DNA of 64,000 nt from Parabacteroides goldsteinii DSM 19448 = WAL 12034 (GCF_000969835.1 NZ_KQ033913.1:185714-249713), one strand, 5' to 3'. Positions 7,936 to 17,087 are shown, counted from the stretch's first letter. Notes: generated from the sequence alone by a model not told the origin. Program-made: numbers and translations.

Positions 7936-8994
7936 TTATGCAATCGTGATCTCCGGATCCAGGTAAACGTCCTGGATGGTGTGAAGCAGTTCGACACCAT
8001 CTTTCATGGAACGCTGGAATGCTTTACGTCCGCTGATCAGGCCCATGCCGCCGGCACGTTTGTTGATGACAGCAGTGATGACGGCTTCTTTCAGGTCGGA
8101 GGCACCGTGTGATTCTCCTCCGGAATTTATTAGGCCGACACGGCCCATATAACCGTTTGCTACCTGGTAACGACAAAGGTCGATCGGATGTTCGGTCGTC
8201 AGTTCGGTGTACATCTTTTTATCTACTTTGCCGAAGTTGATGGCTGTGAAGCCACCGTTGTTGGACGGCAGTTTTTGTTTAACGATATCTGCTTTGATTG
8301 TTACACCCAAATGGTTGGCCTGACCGGTCAGGTCAGCTGCTGCATGATAGTCTACGCCATCTTTCTTGAAATCATTGTTCCTCAGATAGCACCAGAGGAC
8401 GGTTGCCATACCTAGTTCGTGTGCATACTCGAATGCATCCGCAATCTCGACCAGTTGCTCACGGCTTTCCGCAGAACCGAAATAGATGGTGGCACCGACT
8501 GCTGCGGCTCCCATGTTCCAGGCTTCCTTGACTGTGCCAAACATCACCTGATTGTAGCTGTTCGGATAAGTAAGCAATTCATTGTGATTGAGTTTTACGA
8601 GGAACGGTATTTTATGTGCATATTTACGTGCCACAGCTCCCAGGTTTCCGAATGTGGAAGCGACAGCGTTGCAACCGCCTTCGATTGCCAGCTTCACGAT
8701 ATTTTCCGGATCGAAATAAATGGGATTCGGGGCGAATGATGCTCCGGCCGTATGTTCTATGTCCTGGTCGACCGGGAGGATAGACAGATAACCGGTGTTA
8801 GCCAGACGTCCGCTTCCCAACATCCGTTGTAAATTATTTAATGTCTGAATGTTTCTGTCCGTATTGATCCAGATATCATCGACTGTTGAAGGAGATGGTA
8901 TGTGAATCAGTGATTTGTCGATCGTTTTACAGGTGTGACCCAGTAAATATTCTGCTTTGTCGCCTAAGAGGCTTGTAATCTTTAATGTATCCAT
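7936..8994 (-). CDS. fbaB: Class I fructose-bisphosphate aldolase (FbaB/DhnA-type)
   Basis: 352 residues, typical for the DhnA-like class I aldolases. Recognisable segments are [53 protein letters not shown], and [12 protein letters not shown], where the Lys is the likely Schiff-base residue. The C-terminal [14 protein letters not shown] and [16 protein letters not shown] bind phosphate in the family. It cleaves fructose 1,6-bisphosphate to dihydroxyacetone phosphate and glyceraldehyde 3-phosphate without a metal ion. It is monocistronic in this window; the relic of a transporter follows directly. Confidence 0.9.
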   Translation of the reverse strand: MDTLKITSLLGDKAEYLLGHTCKTIDKSLIHIPSPSTVDDIWINTDRNIQTLNNLQRMLGSGRLANTGYLSILPVDQDIEHTAGASFAPNPIYFDPENIVKLAIEGGCNAVASTFGNLGAVARKYAHKIPFLVKLNHNELLTYPNSYNQVMFGTVKEAWNMGAAAVGATIYFGSAESREQLVEIADAFEYAHELGMATVLWCYLRNNDFKKDGVDYHAAADLTGQANHLGVTIKADIVKQKLPSNNGGFTAINFGKVDKKMYTELTTEHPIDLCRYQVANGYMGRVGLINSGGESHGASDLKEAVITAVINKRAGGMGLISGRKAFQRSMKDGVELLHTIQDVYLDPEITIA

Positions 8995-9112
8995 ACTATA
9001 TGTAAGTTTTATAATCTAACATTTGCCGCTTTGAATAAGTTCCATAGTTTTTATCAATTAACAGATAGAATATTTCTATTGGCTTATCTCTTGCTGTTTA
9101 GATTTGTTTGGT

Positions 9113-9120
9113 TAATTTTG
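9113..9120 (+). promoter_or_regulatory. -7 box for rubrerythrin
   Basis: TAATTTTG matches TAnnTTTG about 60 bases upstream of the rubrerythrin ATG. Confidence 0.5.
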
Positions 9121-9179
9121 TCACAGCGAATAACAAAAGATTATACTAATAGTTATACAACCAATAAAATTTTACGAAG

Positions 9180-9731
9180 ATGAAAAAGAAATGGATCTGC
9201 ACAGTATGTGGTTATGTTCATGAAGGTGACGAAGCTCCTGAATTCTGTCCGCAATGTAAACAACCGAAAAGCAAGTTCAAAGAACTGGTAGAAACAACAG
9301 GCGCTCTGCAGTTTGTAGACGAACACGTATTAGGTGTTGCAAAAGGTGTTGACCCTGTTATTCTTGAGGGGTTGAACGCTCACTTTATGGGTGAATGTAC
9401 TGAGGTAGGTATGTATCTGGCAATGAGTCGCCAGGCAGACCGCGAAGGTTATCCTGAAGTAGCAGAAGCATTCAAACGTTATGCATGGGAAGAAGCTGAA
9501 CATGCTGCCAAGTTTGCAGAGCTGTTAGGTGATGTTGTTTGGGATACAAAGACTAACCTGAAAAAACGTATGGAAGCAGAAGCCGGTGCCTGCGAAGATA
9601 AAAAACGTATCGCTACATTGGCAAAACAGCAGAATCTGGATGCTATCCACGATACAGTACACGAAATGTGTAAAGACGAAGCCCGCCATGGTAAAGGTTT
9701 CGAAGGATTATATAACCGTTATTTCAAATAA
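9180..9731 (+). CDS. Rubrerythrin, reverse domain order
   Basis: 183 residues. An N-terminal rubredoxin-like iron site is formed by Cys7, Cys10, Cys23 and Cys26 (CTVCGY and CPQC). The C-terminal ferritin-like four-helix domain carries diiron motifs: [18 protein letters not shown] and DEARHGKG. In classical rubrerythrin the rubredoxin domain is C-terminal, so this is the 'reverse' type. Such proteins act as peroxidases in the cytoplasm of anaerobes, taking electrons from NADH through rubredoxin-type partners. The gene has its own promoter and a strong terminator, so it is a single-gene unit, probably induced by oxidative stress. Confidence 0.93.
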   Translation: MKKKWICTVCGYVHEGDEAPEFCPQCKQPKSKFKELVETTGALQFVDEHVLGVAKGVDPVILEGLNAHFMGECTEVGMYLAMSRQADREGYPEVAEAFKRYAWEEAEHAAKFAELLGDVVWDTKTNLKKRMEAEAGACEDKKRIATLAKQQNLDAIHDTVHEMCKDEARHGKGFEGLYNRYFK

Positions 9732-9761
9732 TAACGTTCAATTCGTTAACACGATAGGATT

Positions 9762-9791
9762 GGGAGTGCCGAGAGGTTACTCCCTTTTTTT
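9762..9791 (+). terminator. Terminator after rubrerythrin
   Basis: Stem GGGAGT/ACTCCC around an 11-base loop, followed by seven T. Confidence 0.9.
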
Positions 9792-9792
9792 A

Positions 9793-9884
9793 GCACTATA
9801 GTGCTGTGTTGTATGATACTATAGTGCTATGGGTATTAGCATAATAGTGTTGTTGGGACTGACATAGTAGTGCTGTGTGCAGAA
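9793..9884. repeat. Four-unit 23-bp tandem array (array A)
   Basis: Four degenerate units with the shared word TAGTGC/T at 9799, 9822, 9845 and 9868, exactly 23 bp apart. The first unit contains the perfect 12-bp palindrome GCACTATAGTGC. The array lies between the rubrerythrin terminator and tRNA-Ser. Two other arrays in the window share this architecture with a different core. Confidence 0.7.
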
Positions 9885-9946
9885 AAAAAGGACCTTTGGA
9901 GGATAACGGTATCAAATTTTTTATACATTTGTCGCGTCAACGATCA

Positions 9947-10033
9947 GGAAAGCTGCCAGAGTGGTCGAATGGGCCGCACTCGAAATGCGGTGAACGGGTA
10001 ACTGTTCCGGGGGTTCGAATCCCTCGCTTTCCG
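9947..10033 (+). tRNA. tRNA-Ser (CGA)
   Basis: 87 bases. Acceptor GGAAAGC/GCTTTCC with G73, anticodon stem CCGCA/TGCGG around CTCGAAA (anticodon CGA, codon UCG), a long variable arm as expected for tRNA-Ser, and T arm GGGGG-TTCGAAT-CCCTC. CCA is not encoded. Confidence 0.95.
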
Positions 10034-10043
10034 CTGAAAAGAG

Positions 10044-10082
10044 AAACAGTTGTCGGTTATAAACTGGTAACTGTTTTTTTTT
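10044..10082 (+). terminator. Terminator after tRNA-Ser
   Basis: AAACAGTT pairs with AACTGTTT with extra pairing inside the loop; a run of eight or more T follows. Confidence 0.85.
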
Positions 10083-10116
10083 CAGATGTATAAAGATTAT
10101 CGGATCGATATTAGTT

Positions 10117-10230
10117 TCATGATATCCATGTTTTTCCAGTTTGTCTGGCCCCCTTTAAAATTAGTGGCTTTCTATCCGGTCTGCTTTTCCAATCTTTTAA
10201 ATCTTCAATGATGCTACGATATAATTCCAT
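10117..10230 (-). pseudogene. N-terminal relic of an AAA-type ATPase (Walker A, DUF4143-like)
   Basis: The minus strand encodes 37 residues beginning MELYRSIIEDLKDWKSR and ending KPLILKGARQTGKTWIS before a stop. The RKPLILxGARQxGKT block is the typical start and Walker A of Bacteroidales ATPases with a C-terminal DUF4143 domain, normally about 400 residues. Everything after Walker A is gone. An upstream TACATTTG box (10294-10301) suggests it was once expressed. It lies about 85 bases from the 3' end of tRNA-Ser, a position where integration and excision events often leave scars. Confidence 0.7.
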
Positions 10231-10293
10231 GATAAAATCAATTTTATGTTCCTGAAAATGGCAAAAACGCACAAAAGACGTTCCTGTTTTTGG

Positions 10294-10301
10294 CAAATGT
10301 A
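10294..10301 (-). promoter_or_regulatory. Old -7 box of the ATPase relic
   Basis: TACATTTG on the minus strand, about 63 bases upstream of the relic ATG. Confidence 0.4.
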
Positions 10302-10360
10302 CTAGATAGTAGGGAATAATATTGTTGTAAGTAGCTGTTTTTTCGAGTATATTTTGTTAA

Positions 10361-10402
10361 TCTAAAAACAGACAGGCATCCATAGATAAAGCGATGCCTG
10401 TC
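10361..10402 (-). terminator. Terminator of the trp operon
   Basis: Perfect 10-bp stem (GACAGGCATC at 10371-10380 with GATGCCTGTC at 10393-10402), followed on the minus strand by TGTTTTTAG. It lies about 45 bases after trpA. Confidence 0.85.
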
Positions 10403-10445
10403 CGTTGTTGTTTCGATGCCTACCCATTTCAGGCAGGTTGCCGTC

Positions 10446-11219
10446 CTATTTTTTCAAACCTTCCAGTAATGCATCTACAGCTCCGGGGATTGTAGTTTCG
10501 CTTTTCAGCAATTGGATAAATTTGCTGCCGATGATGGCGCCTGAGGAATTAGAGGAGGCGGCATCGAAGGTGGCTTTGTTGGAGATTCCGAAACCTACCA
10601 GGCGGGGATTTTGCAGGTTCATTCCGTTGATACGGCGGAAATAGGCCTGTTTCTGGTCGTCGAAACTCTGCTGTGCACCTGTTATTGCTGCACTCGATAC
10701 CATATAGATGAAGCCGGAAGTGTGTTCGTCAATCAGGCGGATACGGTCTTCGGAGGTTTCAGGGGTGATGAGCATAATCATTTTCAGGTCGTAGCGGTCG
10801 GCTATCTCTTTGTAGTCGGACATGTAGTCGGCGAAAGGGAGGTCGGGGATAATCATGCCGTCGATACCTACTTCCACACATTTTTTACAGAAGTCTTCGA
10901 AGCCGAATTGCATAATCGGATTGAGGTAGCCCATCAGAACTAAAGGCATTTGTACCTCTTTCCGTATGTCTTTCAACTGTTCGAACAGGAGGTGGAGCGA
11001 CATGCCGTTTCGCAATGCCTGTGTAGCGGCTTCCTGGATGACGGGACCGTCTGCCATCGGGTCGGAAAAAGGGATGCCTACTTCGACCATGTGAATACCT
11101 TTTGCTTCCAGTTCTTTCAGAACGGTTACCGTATCATTTAGCTGTGGATAACCTGCTGTAAAGTAAACGGATAGGATGCCGTTCTTTTTTGTTTCGAATA
11201 AGTTTGTAATACGATTCAT
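10446..11219 (-). CDS. trpA: Tryptophan synthase alpha chain
   Basis: 257 residues, a full-length (beta/alpha)8 barrel. The catalytic Glu and Asp lie in [36 protein letters not shown] and the phosphate-binding GFGISNK are all present. It cleaves indole-3-glycerol phosphate to indole and glyceraldehyde 3-phosphate, and indole is channelled to TrpB. The start overlaps the trpF stop by 4 bases, and it is the last gene of the operon. It is separated from trpB, its partner subunit, by the five other genes of the pathway. Confidence 0.96.
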   Translation of the reverse strand: MNRITNLFETKKNGILSVYFTAGYPQLNDTVTVLKELEAKGIHMVEVGIPFSDPMADGPVIQEAATQALRNGMSLHLLFEQLKDIRKEVQMPLVLMGYLNPIMQFGFEDFCKKCVEVGIDGMIIPDLPFADYMSDYKEIADRYDLKMIMLITPETSEDRIRLIDEHTSGFIYMVSSAAITGAQQSFDDQKQAYFRRINGMNLQNPRLVGFGISNKATFDAASSNSSGAIIGSKFIQLLKSETTIPGAVDALLEGLKK

Positions 11220-11890
11220 ATGTCAGTCTTTTTATTTTTAATCTTGTCAATAAATGTTTTCAGTTTCTCTACGTCTTTCATGCCCGGACTGGTTTCGAAA
11301 CCACTATTGAGGTCGATACCGGCCAGTTTCGGGTGGCTGAAGTTCCGGAGGGCTTCTGCGCTGTCGGGGTTGATGCCGCCGCTGAGCAGGAAAGGCGTTT
11401 GCCCTTTATAGGCGGAGAGTACCGACCAGTCGAACTGTTTGCCTGAACCGCCATAGCTGCTGCATTTGGTGTCGAAAAGAAAATAGTCGGCACGGTCTTC
11501 GTAATCGGCGACCGGTTTTAAATCTTCTTCGGTGGCGATAGAGAATGCCTTGATGATTGCATATCCCCGTTTATGGAGGGTATAGCAGATGTCCGGCGAT
11601 TCGTTTCCATGTAATTGCAGGTAATCGAGCCGGTAACGGGCGGCTGTTTCCATCATTTCATCCGGCGTGGCGTTGACGAAGACGCCGACCCTCTTCAATT
11701 GAAAATTGAAAATTGAGAATTGAGAATTATTAAGAGAGGAACTCTTTCTTTCATTTTCAATTGTCCATTTTCCATTGTCAATTGAGCGAGCGGAGCGAGT
11801 GTAAAAGATGAATCCCATCCAGTCGATTCCCGTCTCTGCTACCTGCCGGATATTTTCCGGTTCCCGCATGCCGCAAACCTTGATTAGCAT
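11216..11890 (-). CDS. trpF: Phosphoribosylanthranilate isomerase with in-frame repeat insertion
   Basis: 224 residues. Catalytic Cys in KVCGMR (residue 6), Asp in GIDLNSGFE, and the DYLQLHGNE and [10 protein letters not shown] motifs are intact. After [12 protein letters not shown], where the family normally has a short loop before KRVGVFVN, there is an odd stretch of about 29 residues rich in Asn, Ser, Phe and Ile. It is encoded by an AT-rich repeat (11696-11784), so the protein is longer than usual with a foreign-looking surface loop. It converts phosphoribosylanthranilate to CdRP. The start overlaps the trpC end by 7 bases. Confidence 0.94.
   Translation of the reverse strand: MLIKVCGMREPENIRQVAETGIDWMGFIFYTRSARSIDNGKWTIENERKSSSLNNSQFSIFNFQLKRVGVFVNATPDEMMETAARYRLDYLQLHGNESPDICYTLHKRGYAIIKAFSIATEEDLKPVADYEDRADYFLFDTKCSSYGGSGKQFDWSVLSAYKGQTPFLLSGGINPDSAEALRNFSHPKLAGIDLNSGFETSPGMKDVEKLKTFIDKIKNKKTDI
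11696..11784. repeat. AT-rich repeat element inside trpF
   Basis: Bounded by CAATTG at both ends and made of repeated CAATT, AATTGAGAATT and TCCATTTTCC words. It is read through in frame by trpF. Related sequence occurs at 767-798 and 14296-14320. Confidence 0.65.
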
Positions 11891-12696
11891 GGCAAACCTC
11901 CTATGAAAGCGGACAAAGTATCGCTCGGTTCTTCTGTTTTCATAAATGTCTCACCAATCAGGAAACCGCGGAAGCCAGCCTCACGAAGGCGGCTTACTGT
12001 GGCTGTGTCTGATATTCCGCTTTCCGAAACCAGGAGGGGAGCGAGGTCCTTTTCTTTGCTGACTTCCTGCATGATTTCTGCCAGACGGAACGAATTTTCC
12101 ACATCGGTATGGAATGTCCCGAGGTTGCGGTTGTTAACACCGAGCATGTCGATATGCGGGTTGAGATGCCCCAATTCCGATTCGCTGTGGATTTCCAGCA
12201 ATGTTTCCAGTTGGAGGGTATGCGCCAGCTCTGCCAGTGACAAGCATTGGTCGGGGGTGAGGCAGGCGGCGATTAACAGAATTGCGTCGGCTCCCATGAC
12301 CCGGGCCTGGTACACCTGGTATTCGTCGATGATAAAATCTTTCCGCAACAGAGGAATCTCAGCCAGCTTGCGTGCCTGGCAGAGGTCACCCAATGAACCA
12401 CCGAAAAACTGCGGGTCGGTCAGGATCGAGCAGGCAGAAGCTCCGGCTTGCTGATAGGCCGGGATGATGTCCGGGATGGCGGCATCCGGATGCAACCAGC
12501 CTTTCGAAGGACTTTTGCGTTTAAACTCGGCGATGATACCCGAAGAAGATGCTGCCAGCGAGGCACGCATCGAATAGGTGGTACGTTCCAGCCGTTCACC
12601 ACCCAATGCCAGTAGCGTACGGAGCTGTACGGCTTGTTTTTGCCGGTCTACTTCGATGCGTTTGTTGGCTATAATGTCTTGCAATATATCTTTCAT
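11884..12696 (-). CDS. trpC: Indole-3-glycerol phosphate synthase
   Basis: 270 residues, full length. Family motifs: IAEFKRKSPSKGW (catalytic Lys), ILTDPQFFGGSL, LLRKDFIIDEYQVYQA, GVNNRNLGTF, and VSESGISD. It closes the indole ring of CdRP by decarboxylation. It starts 3 bases after the trpD stop and overlaps trpF by 7 bases. TrpC and TrpF are separate proteins here, not fused as in Escherichia coli. Confidence 0.96.
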   Translation of the reverse strand: MKDILQDIIANKRIEVDRQKQAVQLRTLLALGGERLERTTYSMRASLAASSSGIIAEFKRKSPSKGWLHPDAAIPDIIPAYQQAGASACSILTDPQFFGGSLGDLCQARKLAEIPLLRKDFIIDEYQVYQARVMGADAILLIAACLTPDQCLSLAELAHTLQLETLLEIHSESELGHLNPHIDMLGVNNRNLGTFHTDVENSFRLAEIMQEVSKEKDLAPLLVSESGISDTATVSRLREAGFRGFLIGETFMKTEEPSDTLSAFIGGLPC

Positions 12697-12699
12697 AAA

Positions 12700-13695
12700 T
12701 CAATTATTCAGTGAAATAAACTTCTTTAGCGTAGCCAGTGCACTGCCGCTTTCCAGCGATTCGCGGGCTTCGGCGATACAGGTTTCTATCTTCTTTTCCG
12801 GGCAGATGACCTGGATGGCAAAGGCAGAGTTGGCAATTACGCAGTTCTTTTGTGCCGGGGTTGCCGTATTGGTCATTACGTTATTGAAGATGCGGGCGGC
12901 ATCTTCGACAGTCTGTCCGCCGTCGAGGTCATCCTCTGTGCAACGGGCAAAACCAAGCATTTCCGGGGTATATAGTTTCTCTTTCTCCGGCATTGCTACT
13001 TTAAAGTCGGAGGTCAGTGATATTTCATCGTACCCGTCCAGGCTGTGGACAACGGCAAAACGCGTCCCGCTTTCCTGGTATGTGTAACTGTATAACCGCA
13101 GCAAAGGTAAATTATATACACCCAATAACTGGTAAGCCGGCATAACGGGATTCACCAGCGGACCGAGCATATTGAAGAAACTTCGTACTCCCAGGCTTTT
13201 ACGTACCGGGGCTACCGCTTTTAGGGCCGGATTGAATAAAGGGGCATGCAGGTATGCGATATGGCAGGTGTCCATGCTTTGGCGTAGTTTGTCGATATCG
13301 TTGGTAAATTTGACGCCATGTTGTTCCATCACATTACTGGCACCGCTGACGGAGGTTGCGCCGTAGTTACCATGTTTCACCACATTGTAACCGGCTCCGG
13401 CAACGACAAAACAGGAAGCGGTACTGATATTGAATGTGTTTTTGCCGTCTCCCCCTGTACCGACGATGTCGATTGGCTTGTAATCCGATAGGTCGACCGG
13501 TACGCGCATTTCGAGCAGGGCTTCGCGGAAACCGGATAGCTCTTCTACGGAAATGTTACGCATCAGATAGACGGTGATGAGGCAGGCTATCTGGGAGTCA
13601 TTGTATTGGCCGGCAGCCATATTCTGAAGTATCTGGCGGGCTTCATCCCGGCCGAGGTACTGGTGTTCGAATAATCTGTATAATATATCTTTCAT
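12700..13695 (-). CDS. trpD: Anthranilate phosphoribosyltransferase
   Basis: 331 residues. The PRPP-binding signature GTGGDGKNTFNISTAS (about 80-95), KHGNYGATSVSGASN, and the anthranilate-binding R of VAPVRKSLGVRSFFN are present. It transfers phosphoribose to anthranilate. It is separate from TrpG, unlike the enterobacterial TrpGD fusion. It sits 31 bases after trpG and 3 bases before trpC. Confidence 0.96.
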   Translation of the reverse strand: MKDILYRLFEHQYLGRDEARQILQNMAAGQYNDSQIACLITVYLMRNISVEELSGFREALLEMRVPVDLSDYKPIDIVGTGGDGKNTFNISTASCFVVAGAGYNVVKHGNYGATSVSGASNVMEQHGVKFTNDIDKLRQSMDTCHIAYLHAPLFNPALKAVAPVRKSLGVRSFFNMLGPLVNPVMPAYQLLGVYNLPLLRLYSYTYQESGTRFAVVHSLDGYDEISLTSDFKVAMPEKEKLYTPEMLGFARCTEDDLDGGQTVEDAARIFNNVMTNTATPAQKNCVIANSAFAIQVICPEKKIETCIAEARESLESGSALATLKKFISLNN

Positions 13696-13726
13696 AACTC
13701 TTCTTTCTTATGTTTATTAGTCCTCG

Positions 13727-14305
13727 TTATCCTTTCAGCCAGTTTTCAATAATAATCTTGCCTTTCGGGGTCAGGACCGATTCCGGATGGAATTGGATAC
13801 CCCTCACGTCGTACGTACGGTGACGCAATGCCATGATTTGTTTTTCTTCCATATCTTCGGCTGTTATTTCCAGGCAATCGGGGAAGTTTTCGCGGGAGAC
13901 TGCCCAGGAGTGGTAACGCCCGGCGCGGAATCCGGCTTCGAGTCCGGCAAATAACGGTTCTTTAGCTGTTACCCGGATATCGGAACAAACGCCGTGATGA
14001 ACGTCCGTCAGGTTAATCAGGGTTGCTCCGAAGGCTTCTCCAATCGCTTGTTCTCCGAGGCATACTCCCAGAATACTTTTTGTCGGGGCATATTGGCGGA
14101 TTAAAGGAAGCAGGATGCCCGCTTCTTCCGGAATGCCGGGACCCGGCGAAAGAAGGATTTTATCGAAGCGGTCTACTTCTTCCAAGGATATTTTGTCATT
14201 GCGGTGAACTTCTACCTCTGCACCCAGTTCCTTCAGGATGTGTAATAAGTTATAGGTGAAGGAATCATAATTGTCGAATAATAATATCTTGCTCATAATT
14301 TTCAA
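13727..14305 (-). CDS. trpG: Anthranilate synthase component II (glutamine amidotransferase)
   Basis: 192 residues. Class I glutaminase with nucleophile Cys in LGVCLGEQAIG and the His-Glu of IQFHPESVLTPKG. It supplies ammonia to TrpE. The start follows the trpE stop by 3 bases. The trpE-trpG junction contains a short AATTTTCAATTTTTAATTC repeat. Confidence 0.95.
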   Translation of the reverse strand: MKIMSKILLFDNYDSFTYNLLHILKELGAEVEVHRNDKISLEEVDRFDKILLSPGPGIPEEAGILLPLIRQYAPTKSILGVCLGEQAIGEAFGATLINLTDVHHGVCSDIRVTAKEPLFAGLEAGFRAGRYHSWAVSRENFPDCLEITAEDMEEKQIMALRHRTYDVRGIQFHPESVLTPKGKIIIENWLKG

Positions 14306-14320
14306 TTTTTAATTCTTCAA
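14296..14320. repeat. Short AATTTTCAATT repeat at the trpE-trpG junction
   Basis: The same CAATT-type words as inside trpF and upstream of the Wzz gene. It spans the end of trpE and the start region of trpG. Confidence 0.4.
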
Positions 14321-15715
14321 CTTCTCTGCCAGGTCGATTGCCTTTTTCAAGGCTCCCAGCTTGTTGTTTACTTCCTGTAGTTCGCGTTCGTCGTTGCTTT
14401 TCGCTACGATACCGGCACCGGCCTGGTAATACAGTACGTTGCCGCGACTGACGAAGGTGCGGATAGTGATAGCCTGGTTCAGGTCACCGTCCAGGCCGAT
14501 AAATCCGATGCAGCCACCATAGGCTCCGCGGTTATGTTTTTCGAGGTCGGTGATAAGCTGCATGGCACGTACTTTCGGGGCGCCGCTGAGGGTTCCTGCC
14601 GGGAAGGTGTCGATATATGTTTTTACCGGGTTGCTGTCGCTGTTCACTTCGCCGCTTACACGGGAAACCAGGTGGATGACGTGACTGTAATATTGTACCT
14701 CCTTGTAGAAATCGACCTGTACGTTGTGTGCGTTGCGACTCAGGTCGTTGCGGGCAAGGTCTACCAGCATGACATGTTCGGCATTCTCTTTCGGGTCGGC
14801 GAGGAGGGCTTCTGTACGCTGTTTGTCGAGAGCCACGTTGCCTGTGCGGAAAGCGGTTCCGGCAATCGGGTCGATGCTTGCATGGCCTTCCGTCACTTTG
14901 CAGTGCGTTTCGGGAGAAGAACCGAAGATGCGGAAGCCGCCGAAGTCAAAATAGAAAAGGTAGGGGGAAGGATTGACACTTCTCAGGGCACGGTAGACTT
15001 TAAAGTCGTCGCCTTTGAACGGTTGTTCGAAACGGCGGCTTAAAACGATTTGGAAAACATCACCGCGCAGGCAGTGTTTGATACCTTCGCGAACCATAGC
15101 CTTGTATTCTTCGCCGGTGATAGGAGAAGTCTCCGGCCCGGTGGTCTGAAAGTTATAGGAAGCATAGTTGCGGTTTTCAATCAGTGTTTCGATTTCCTGC
15201 AAGTTGCTCTTTTCGCTGTCCTGCAATAATTCGACTAATGTCAGTTCATTTTTGAAATGGTTGAAGACGAGGATATACTTATATAATATGTATAGCATGT
15301 CGGGAGCATCGTTCTCTTCGTGATGGGCTTCTATGACCGGAATGTTTTCGAAGTAACGGACAGCATCGAAGGCCGTGTATCCGAACAGGCCGCAGACTTT
15401 CTTGTCTGCCCCTTCGATGCAGTAACGGTCCAGAAACGCGTTCATGGCATCTGCTACGTTATAGCTTTCACTGAGGGGAGTCACTTCGCGGTTGCCGTCG
15501 GGAAAGGTTGCCGTACATTCGCCGTTGTTGATGCCGATACTTGCCAGCGGGCAGAGGGCGATGAAGGAAAGGCTGTTTTCGTTTCCGTGGAAGTCCGAAC
15601 TTTCCAGCAGGGCTGATTCCGGATAGATATCCCGTACTTTCAGGTAGATGCTGACGGGAGTGTGAAGGTCGCCCAGGACCTGTTTGCTTATCGTTTTGAA
15701 ATGATAGTTTTTCAT
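14309..15715 (-). CDS. trpE: Anthranilate synthase component I
   Basis: 468 residues. Chorismate-binding motifs of the C-terminal domain are complete: GDVFQIVLSRRFEQ, SPYLFYFDFGGF, GSSPETHCKV, PIAGTAFRTG, DLARNDLSRN, FPAGTLSGAPKVRAM. The N-terminal region has the LLESSD motif typical of Trp-feedback-inhibited enzymes. It makes anthranilate from chorismate with TrpG. It starts 3 bases after the trpB stop. Confidence 0.96.
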   Translation of the reverse strand: MKNYHFKTISKQVLGDLHTPVSIYLKVRDIYPESALLESSDFHGNENSLSFIALCPLASIGINNGECTATFPDGNREVTPLSESYNVADAMNAFLDRYCIEGADKKVCGLFGYTAFDAVRYFENIPVIEAHHEENDAPDMLYILYKYILVFNHFKNELTLVELLQDSEKSNLQEIETLIENRNYASYNFQTTGPETSPITGEEYKAMVREGIKHCLRGDVFQIVLSRRFEQPFKGDDFKVYRALRSVNPSPYLFYFDFGGFRIFGSSPETHCKVTEGHASIDPIAGTAFRTGNVALDKQRTEALLADPKENAEHVMLVDLARNDLSRNAHNVQVDFYKEVQYYSHVIHLVSRVSGEVNSDSNPVKTYIDTFPAGTLSGAPKVRAMQLITDLEKHNRGAYGGCIGFIGLDGDLNQAITIRTFVSRGNVLYYQAGAGIVAKSNDERELQEVNNKLGALKKAIDLAEKLKN

Positions 15716-15718
15716 CGG

Positions 15719-16906
15719 TTACTTTCTGTTTTTGTATTCAATATACGTATCCATATCTTTATCGCCACGACCGGAGACTGTTAACACGACTACGTCTTCC
15801 GGCTTGAAATTCACTTTGCTGAGTGCTCCCAGCGCATGGGCGCTTTCCAGTGCCGGGATGATTCCTTCCAGGCGGGTCAGTTCGAAAGCGGCTTCCAGTG
15901 CTTCGTCGTCATCGACTGCCAGAATAGAGGCACGGTGGCTGACGGACAGATTGGCGTGAATCGGGCCGATTCCCGGATAGTCCAGTCCGGCAGAGATAGA
16001 GTAGGGCTCTTCGATTTGTCCGTCTTCGCTCTGCATGACCAGGGTACGGGCTCCGTGTATGATTCCTTTCTTTCCCAGCTGGATGGTGGCGGCGCTCATA
16101 CCTGAACAGATTCCTTTTCCTCCGGCTTCTGCCAGTACGAGTTTCACCCGTTGGTCGTCGATAAAGTGATAGATTGTACCGGCTGCATTGCTTCCGCCTC
16201 CGACGCAGGCAATCAGGTAATCCGGATGGTCGCGCCCTTCTTTTTCCTGTAACTGTTTCTTTATCTCTTCACTGATAACGGATTGCAGGCGTGCTACCAT
16301 GTCGGGATAAGGGTGAGGACCGACTGTGGAACCGATGATGTAATACGTATCGGAAGGGTGACAACACCAGTCACGGATTGCTTCGTTTGTTGCATCTTTC
16401 AGGGTCATGTTGCCGGAAGTAACAGGGACGACGGTTGCACCGAGCATCTCCATCTTCTGCACGTTGGCATGCTGGCGTTCCACGTCCGTCTTGCCCATGT
16501 AAACGATGCATTCCATGTTCATCAGGGCGCAAACGGTAGCTGTGGCAACACCGTGCTGTCCCGCACCTGTTTCGGCGATGATGCGGGTTTTGCCCATGCG
16601 GCGTGCCAGCAGAATCTGTCCGATTGTGTTGTTGATTTTGTGGGCTCCCGTATGGTTGAGGTCTTCCCGTTTGAGATAAATCTTGCAACCATACTTTTCG
16701 CTTAATCGTTTTGCCAGGTAAAGGGGGGAGGGGCGGCCTACGTAGTCGCGCAGCAATTGGTTGAATTCCTGCTTGAAACTTTCACTTTCCAGTACTTCCA
16801 GATAGATGTTCTGTAAGTTTTCCACACACTGGTGAAGGATTTCGGGGATATAAGCGCCGCCGAACTCACCATAATAACCGTTTTTGTCAACTTGATACGT
16901 TTTCAT
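15719..16906 (-). CDS. trpB: Tryptophan synthase beta chain
   Basis: 395 residues. The PLP lysine is in [23 protein letters not shown], the phosphate-binding GGGSNAAG, and [10 protein letters not shown] at the N-terminus are present. It condenses indole with serine to tryptophan. It is the first structural gene of the leftward trp operon, an unusual order (B first, A last). It lies behind a leader peptide and attenuator. Confidence 0.96.
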   Translation of the reverse strand: MKTYQVDKNGYYGEFGGAYIPEILHQCVENLQNIYLEVLESESFKQEFNQLLRDYVGRPSPLYLAKRLSEKYGCKIYLKREDLNHTGAHKINNTIGQILLARRMGKTRIIAETGAGQHGVATATVCALMNMECIVYMGKTDVERQHANVQKMEMLGATVVPVTSGNMTLKDATNEAIRDWCCHPSDTYYIIGSTVGPHPYPDMVARLQSVISEEIKKQLQEKEGRDHPDYLIACVGGGSNAAGTIYHFIDDQRVKLVLAEAGGKGICSGMSAATIQLGKKGIIHGARTLVMQSEDGQIEEPYSISAGLDYPGIGPIHANLSVSHRASILAVDDDEALEAAFELTRLEGIIPALESAHALGALSKVNFKPEDVVVLTVSGRGDKDMDTYIEYKNRK

Positions 16907-16941
16907 CTTTTGCTATGTTGTTTTAATTGTATTCGTAAATG

Positions 16942-16986
16942 GATTAAAAAGAAAAAAGGCCCGTCGCAAGTGCGACAGGCCTTTCT
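16942..16986 (-). terminator. trp attenuator terminator
   Basis: On the minus strand AAAGGCCTGTCGCA pairs with TGCGACGGGCCTTT (one G-U), followed by TTTTTTC. It lies between the leader peptide stop (17025) and the trpB start (16906), so it can stop transcription before the structural genes. Confidence 0.9.
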
Positions 16987-17024
16987 ATGATATCTTGACT
17001 AGTATATACACAGGACTGCGTTCC

Positions 17025-17087
17025 TTACGACCGTTGTAGGAGTAAAGAGCGCCACCACCAAAATGTATTTACTATAAATGTTCTCAT
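17025..17087 (-). CDS. trpL: trp operon leader peptide with three Trp codons
   Basis: A 20-codon reading frame starting at ATG 17087 and ending in TAA. Residues 10-12 are three consecutive Trp (TGG TGG TGG) in the context NTFWWWRSLL. It lies between the operon promoter and a strong terminator hairpin. This is the layout of ribosome-mediated attenuation: when charged tRNA-Trp is scarce the ribosome stalls on the Trp codons and the terminator does not form. The antiterminator pairing itself was not worked out. Confidence 0.85.
   Translation of the reverse strand: MRTFIVNTFWWWRSLLLQRS

Larger units (their letters stand above)
10034..10445. other. Gene-poor stretch between tRNA-Ser and trpA
   Basis: No intact gene. 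It holds the tRNA terminator, the relic of an AAA ATPase gene (10117-10230) with its old promoter box, and the terminator of the trp operon (10361-10402). Confidence 0.8.

Noticed and set aside
9793..9884. Possible CRISPR array
   Set aside because: Units are contiguous, imperfect and 23 bp long with no spacers of constant length between identical repeats, and there are no cas genes in the window. The same holds for the arrays at 40037-40127 and 58526-58613.
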